The notes under the pieces: generated by a model
The model's input: the letters and a program-made list of their open reading frames with translations, nothing else
Database searches by the model: none
Told to the model about the DNA's origin: nothing
Made by a program: the position numbers and the translations under genes
Shown here: positions 60,215 to 64,000 of the stretch, piece by piece
How the letters are laid out: every line of letters begins with the position of its first letter
Position numbering within the stretch: position 1 is the stretch's first letter
Assembly: GCF_947500605.1 (NCBI RefSeq)
Contig: NZ_CANMSJ010000012.1
Span: forward strand, 37,842-101,841
DNA from: an uncultured Lacinutrix sp.
GTDB taxonomy: Bacteria > Bacteroidota > Bacteroidia > Flavobacteriales > Flavobacteriaceae
Direction of reading: 5' to 3'
DNA length: 64,000 nucleotides

Positions 60215-60362
60215 CTTACTCAAATTGCACACTCCTACTTCAATAATAAAGACATATTAAACAAGTAATCCATTACTTAGTTACAAAACAAACAGAATCC
60301 TTTAAAAGAAATACAATTACATCTATATAGCTTTCAAAATTATTTCAACCATTACATTAAAA

Positions 60363-60400
60363 CATAAAAAAGCCTGAACTTTCGTTCAGGCTTTTTCTAT
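60363..60400. terminator. Terminator downstream of the giant T9SS protein
   Basis: Arms AAAAAGCCTGAA (60367-60378) and TTCAGGCTTTTT (60385-60396), with a loop of 6 nt. It serves the leftward gene ending at 60422 and could stop rightward readthrough as well. Confidence 0.85.
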
Positions 60401-60421
60401 TTAATAAGTATTACTCTTTAT

Positions 60422-63400
60422 CTATCTCTTAAGAGTAAAGTGCGCACGTATCGATTTCTTTTCGTCCGTACTTGGCTCTCTGTATTCTACAGTAAACCAA
60501 TAGTCACTTGTTGGCATTGGGTTACCGTTGTAAGTACCATCCCATCCTGCACCTGATGGACTTAATTGTTTTAATAGTTTACCGTAACGATCGAAGATGT
60601 AAATCACTGCGTCTGGCTGTGTTCCAATATCGTAAACATTCCAAGTGTCGTGGTAACCATCTCCATTTGGTGTAAAGTATAATGGGTAATCCATAATCAT
60701 TACTGGAAGTGTTGTTTCTCCACAACCTACCGTGTCTCTTACGGTTACAATATGTTCGCCTGCTGCAATATCTGTAAAGGTATACGTGTATTCTCCTGCT
60801 GCATTTAACGTTCCTAGTTCCCAGCTTCCACCGTCAATACTAAACTCGTATACTGCTATTGAAGTACTTGTTGTTCCTGTTGCTGTAATTACGACATCGT
60901 GTTGGTCTGCAAAGGCTAATGTTGTTATTTCTGATGTTACTACTGGTGGCTCGCTTACTGTTACTAAAGTATTCACTTCAATACTTGAACATCCTGTTGC
61001 AATATCCGTTGCTACAACACCATAAGTACCACCTTCGGTTGGTTCTATAAACTCTGCCGTTTCTCCTGGAAGAACGGTACCGTTTAAGTTCCATTCAAAA
61101 GTATATAATGCAGGATCTAAGCCTGTGTTTACAACTGGTGAGTTTACAATTTCACTTCCATTAGTATTGATACATAATAAATATTCTGCATCTAATGTAA
61201 ATGATGGCATTGGGTTTACTTGTAATGTGATTGTTGTTGTTTCATAACATGCTGAAGTATCATTATCTACTTCTCCATCATTGTCTAAATCTACTAAATC
61301 TCCATTTCCATCGCCATCTAAGTCGATATAATCGATAATACCATCTGCATCAGCATCAAATCCTTCTGCTACACCATCACCATCGATATCTACAATATCA
61401 AAGATGCCATCTGCTGGTGTACTTGTATCGATAGTATCTATTGTACCATCGCCATTAACATCTAATCCGGCAGTTAATGTAGTAAGATCTAAATTTAATG
61501 TCCCTGGAATATCATTATCTACTCTTACTATTATTACTTGTGGGTTTACAGTGTTTGTATAAATAAATGGTAATGGGTTTGTACCTGCATCTGCATCTAC
61601 TTGATTACCGTAATACGTTACTGTGTAATTTAATGGGTCTTGACCATCTAATACATCTGGATTTTGTGTTGCTAAATCAAACTCAACCATATCGTTTGTG
61701 GTATCGTTATCAAACTCCATCGTATCATCACATACTTCGTAAACGATTGCTACACCATCTGGATTTGCTTGTGCTGCTTCGTCTACAACTAAGTTGAAGG
61801 TTAATGCAGTGGTATCACATCCTGTTATTGTGTTTGTAATGTTTACGTAAATAGTTTGTGGGTCGCTAGTATTGGTGTAATCGCCACTTGCTGCTAAGTC
61901 GTTCATTGAAGCATCTGCTTCTGCTTGCGTTTCATGGTAGGTTACGGTGAATATTGCTGGGTCTTGTCCGTTTAATATTCCTGCAGTCATTGTTGTTAAA
62001 TCGAAGTCTGCAACGTTGTCTGTATTCAGCTCACAAATAACATAATCGTTTACTGGTGTAACCACTGGTAGTGGGTTTACAATAACATCGAAACTTACTA
62101 AACTGTAACATCCTGTACCATTTAATCCTGTAGCATCGCTACCATTGGTAAGACGTACAAAAATAGTTTGCGGTGTTACTGCTACGCCTGGTGTTGCTGG
62201 ATCTTCGTTAACATGCATTGTTGGATCTACTATCGCATTGTTACCCATAATAGCATCGTCTTGCGTAATGTAGTAACTTGCTGTTACGCCAACTTCTCCA
62301 TTGATAATGAAAGCTTCGTTTTGTGTTAAATCGAAGGTTTCTAATAAATCGTTTGGTCCTACAATGTTTATATCGTCACACAGTTCTAAATCTACTGGAT
62401 CTGGACTTGGTGATGGATTTGGTATCACTCTAATAGTTACTGTTGTAAAACTAAAGCATCCTGTATCACTATCGGTAACTCTTACAAAAAGTGTTTGTGG
62501 ACCTGTCATTGTATTTTCATACGCTGTTGGGTCTGGTATTGCATTAGTATCTGCTTGAGCATCGGCGAATGTTTCGTAATAAGTAACAATCCAGCTCACA
62601 TTAGTTACACCTGTGATTTCGATGTCTTCAACTGTTAAATCGAAGAATGTAAAACCATCGTTAGCTTCCATGTAATTGGCATCTAAATCGTCACATTGTG
62701 TTAATATGTTATCGTAATTAGCATCAATTACCGGTGGAAATTCTACACGAATAACAAAACTTCCTGTTGTTACACAACCATTAGCAACGCTTACTAAACG
62801 AATGTAAATGGTTTGTGGATTAGAAACATTAGTATAGTTACTGGTGTTTACTATTGGATTGTTTCCTGAATCGGCTAATGCTTGTGTGGTGTGGTATGTT
62901 AATACAAAATCTGCTGCTGTTTGTCCTCCTGTAAAAATTTGAGGTGCGATTACGGCATCAAAATCAAACTGATTAATACCATCATTATCATCATCACAAA
63001 TAATATAATCGTCGATTGCGATTGGGACTACTGGTGATGGTAATACTTCTAAATCTAAAGTTACCGTTGTACTACAACCTGTTAAATCGTTAGTGACTAC
63101 TGCATAAATAGTTTGTAGGTCTTCTACAATATTTGCATATGGACTAACTAATGGGTTAGTACCACTCATAGCATCGGCTTGTGTTTCGTAATATGCTGTA
63201 CTTACATTTGGTTCTCCATTTTCGATAATTGTAGATTGACTGTCTAAATCGAACATATCAAAGAAACCATCATTATCATCATCACAAGCTACTAATGGCA
63301 TTGGTGAAGCTATTGGTGATGGTAATGGATTTACTCTTAAGTCTAACGTGATTGTGCTTACACAACCTGTAACATTGTTTGTTGCTCTTACGTAAACTGT

Positions 63401-64000
63401 TTGTGCATTACTTGTATTAAGGTATGGACTGAAAATCTCTACTGATCCGTCGTTTGTATCTGCTCCAGCTTGTGTGCTAAAGTAAGTTAAAGTAATTCCT
63501 GTTTGTCCGGCTAGTATTTCGGCATTAGCATCTTCTAAGTTGAAGGCTTCTACTTCATCGCCAGGATTATTAACATCACATAAATTTAGTGCTGTTGGTT
63601 GTACTAATACTGGTAATGGATTTACAATTAAATCTAAGGCTACCGTTTTGTAACACGCTGTAGCATTATCTTCTACTAGTACCCAAATGGTTTGTGCATC
63701 TGCTGTGGTATTTACATAAGCATTTGGTGTTGCAATTGCATTGGTTGCTGTTTCTGCATTAGCTTCAGATGTGTAATAGCTAATTGTATATAATGTAGGA
63801 TCCAAATCGTTAGTGGCATCTGCATCTAATAGGTTTAGAATTTCTGGTTCTTTGGTTGGTAAATCGAACGTTGCAAAACCATCGGCATTATCATCACAAA
63901 CTTCTAGTGGTGTTAATACTGCTGCTGTTGTGATTTGTGGTGTTGGATTGACAATAAGTACCAAGTCTACAAATGTTGCACAATCGGTTGCTATTGTTGA
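60422..64000 (-). CDS. Giant repeat protein with T9SS type B (gliding-associated) C-terminal domain, partial
   Basis: The frame is open to the right edge, so at least 1192 residues are present and the N-terminus lies outside. About nine to ten repeats of 90-110 residues can be read, each with CDDxxDGxxxFDL, a TYYxTQADA strand, P-Q-T-I-Y-V-R-V-T-N, GC-x-x-x-V and a closing LxVNPLP. One repeat carries an Asp-rich insert (genomic about 61270-61490) of DIDGDGVAEG / DLDGDGNGD type, probably calcium-binding. Two Ig-like domains follow, then the CHU_C-type tail (PLYFTPNGDGYHDTWNV ... IYIFDRYGKLLKQL ... HFTLKR). It is exported by T9SS and probably an adhesin or matrix protein. Confidence 0.88.
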   Translation of the reverse strand, partial: STIATDCATFVDLVLIVNPTPQITTAAVLTPLEVCDDNADGFATFDLPTKEPEILNLLDADATNDLDPTLYTISYYTSEANAETATNAIATPNAYVNTTADAQTIWVLVEDNATACYKTVALDLIVNPLPVLVQPTALNLCDVNNPGDEVEAFNLEDANAEILAGQTGITLTYFSTQAGADTNDGSVEIFSPYLNTSNAQTVYVRATNNVTGCVSTITLDLRVNPLPSPIASPMPLVACDDDNDGFFDMFDLDSQSTIIENGEPNVSTAYYETQADAMSGTNPLVSPYANIVEDLQTIYAVVTNDLTGCSTTVTLDLEVLPSPVVPIAIDDYIICDDDNDGINQFDFDAVIAPQIFTGGQTAADFVLTYHTTQALADSGNNPIVNTSNYTNVSNPQTIYIRLVSVANGCVTTGSFVIRVEFPPVIDANYDNILTQCDDLDANYMEANDGFTFFDLTVEDIEITGVTNVSWIVTYYETFADAQADTNAIPDPTAYENTMTGPQTLFVRVTDSDTGCFSFTTVTIRVIPNPSPSPDPVDLELCDDINIVGPNDLLETFDLTQNEAFIINGEVGVTASYYITQDDAIMGNNAIVDPTMHVNEDPATPGVAVTPQTIFVRLTNGSDATGLNGTGCYSLVSFDVIVNPLPVVTPVNDYVICELNTDNVADFDLTTMTAGILNGQDPAIFTVTYHETQAEADASMNDLAASGDYTNTSDPQTIYVNITNTITGCDTTALTFNLVVDEAAQANPDGVAIVYEVCDDTMEFDNDTTNDMVEFDLATQNPDVLDGQDPLNYTVTYYGNQVDADAGTNPLPFIYTNTVNPQVIIVRVDNDIPGTLNLDLTTLTAGLDVNGDGTIDTIDTSTPADGIFDIVDIDGDGVAEGFDADADGIIDYIDLDGDGNGDLVDLDNDGEVDNDTSACYETTTITLQVNPMPSFTLDAEYLLCINTNGSEIVNSPVVNTGLDPALYTFEWNLNGTVLPGETAEFIEPTEGGTYGVVATDIATGCSSIEVNTLVTVSEPPVVTSEITTLAFADQHDVVITATGTTSTSIAVYEFSIDGGSWELGTLNAAGEYTYTFTDIAAGEHIVTVRDTVGCGETTLPVMIMDYPLYFTPNGDGYHDTWNVYDIGTQPDAVIYIFDRYGKLLKQLSPSGAGWDGTYNGNPMPTSDYWFTVEYREPSTDEKKSIRAHFTLKR

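Noticed and set aside
63962..63964. TTG as the true start of the giant T9SS protein
   Set aside because: The frame continues open to the right edge and encodes the typical end of a further repeat, so the N-terminus lies outside the window.
60422..64000. Several plus-strand frames within the giant T9SS gene
   Set aside because: All are shadows of the repeated minus-strand coding sequence and share no recognisable domain.

Overview
The window is a contiguous piece of a low-GC (about one third G+C) Bacteroidota chromosome, almost certainly a marine member of the Flavobacteriaceae. The evidence is the gene families (type IX secretion C-terminal domains, glutamine synthetase III next to an eukaryote-type GSII, DUF4197/DUF4252/DUF4293/DUF3078/DUF1599 proteins, a Rho with a long disordered insert), the TAnnTTTG-type -7 promoter boxes, and the scarcity of Shine-Dalgarno sequences. 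No species is named because nothing in the window is diagnostic at that level. No phage, integrase, insertion sequence or CRISPR array is seen; the region is mostly chromosomal core with a few accessory modules.

Layout. 1-6950: a MazG-like pyrophosphohydrolase, an SRPBCC/GyrI-like protein plus fluoride channel, two lipoproteins, an MFS-VOC-DJ-1/PfpI operon, and a convergent Xre-RES toxin-antitoxin pair. 7010-8300: a stress island with an ECF sigma factor of the SigZ type carrying a cysteine tail, a 33-residue metallothionein-like peptide and an OsmC peroxidase. 8552-21433: icmF (fused isobutyryl-CoA mutase), purU, a DUF4197 lipoprotein, a BtuF-like receptor, pyrF, prfA, uncharacterised membrane proteins, a DUF3078 outer-membrane protein and purM. 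21595-28018: a complete curli (type VIII secretion) operon read leftwards: major curlin, minor curlin, CsgE, CsgF, CsgG and an extra beta-propeller lipoprotein. 28235-31628: divergent glutamine synthetases III and II. 31728-38799: an OmpP1/FadL-type porin, a Thr/Arg/Pro-repeat lipoprotein, proS, tRNA-Glu, rpsT and rho. 39003-49787: truA, an ABC exporter, diadenylate cyclase, folP, a DoxX-type protein, a lone Opp/Dpp-type permease and tpiA. 49984-56566: prmA, a HEIGH metalloprotease, clpS, thioredoxin, the NAD-salvage pair pncA/pncB and tRNA-Arg. 57085-64000: a secreted endonuclease I with a T9SS type A tail, a Ca/Na exchanger, and the C-terminal part of a giant repeat protein with a T9SS type B tail that runs off the right edge.

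How parts work together. The curli operon has a terminator hairpin after the major subunit gene, so subunits are probably made in excess over the secretion machinery; an array of TACGTA palindromes with helical-turn spacing lies upstream of it. SigZ, the metallothionein-like peptide and possibly OsmC look like a thiol/metal stress unit in which the sigma factor may sense the signal itself. Two genes (VOC protein, ABC permease) have no ATG/GTG/TTG that would give a full-length protein and seem to start at AUU and CUG codons at the stop codon of the preceding gene. Three copies of a bipartite intergenic repeat and several short inverted repeats are scattered between genes.
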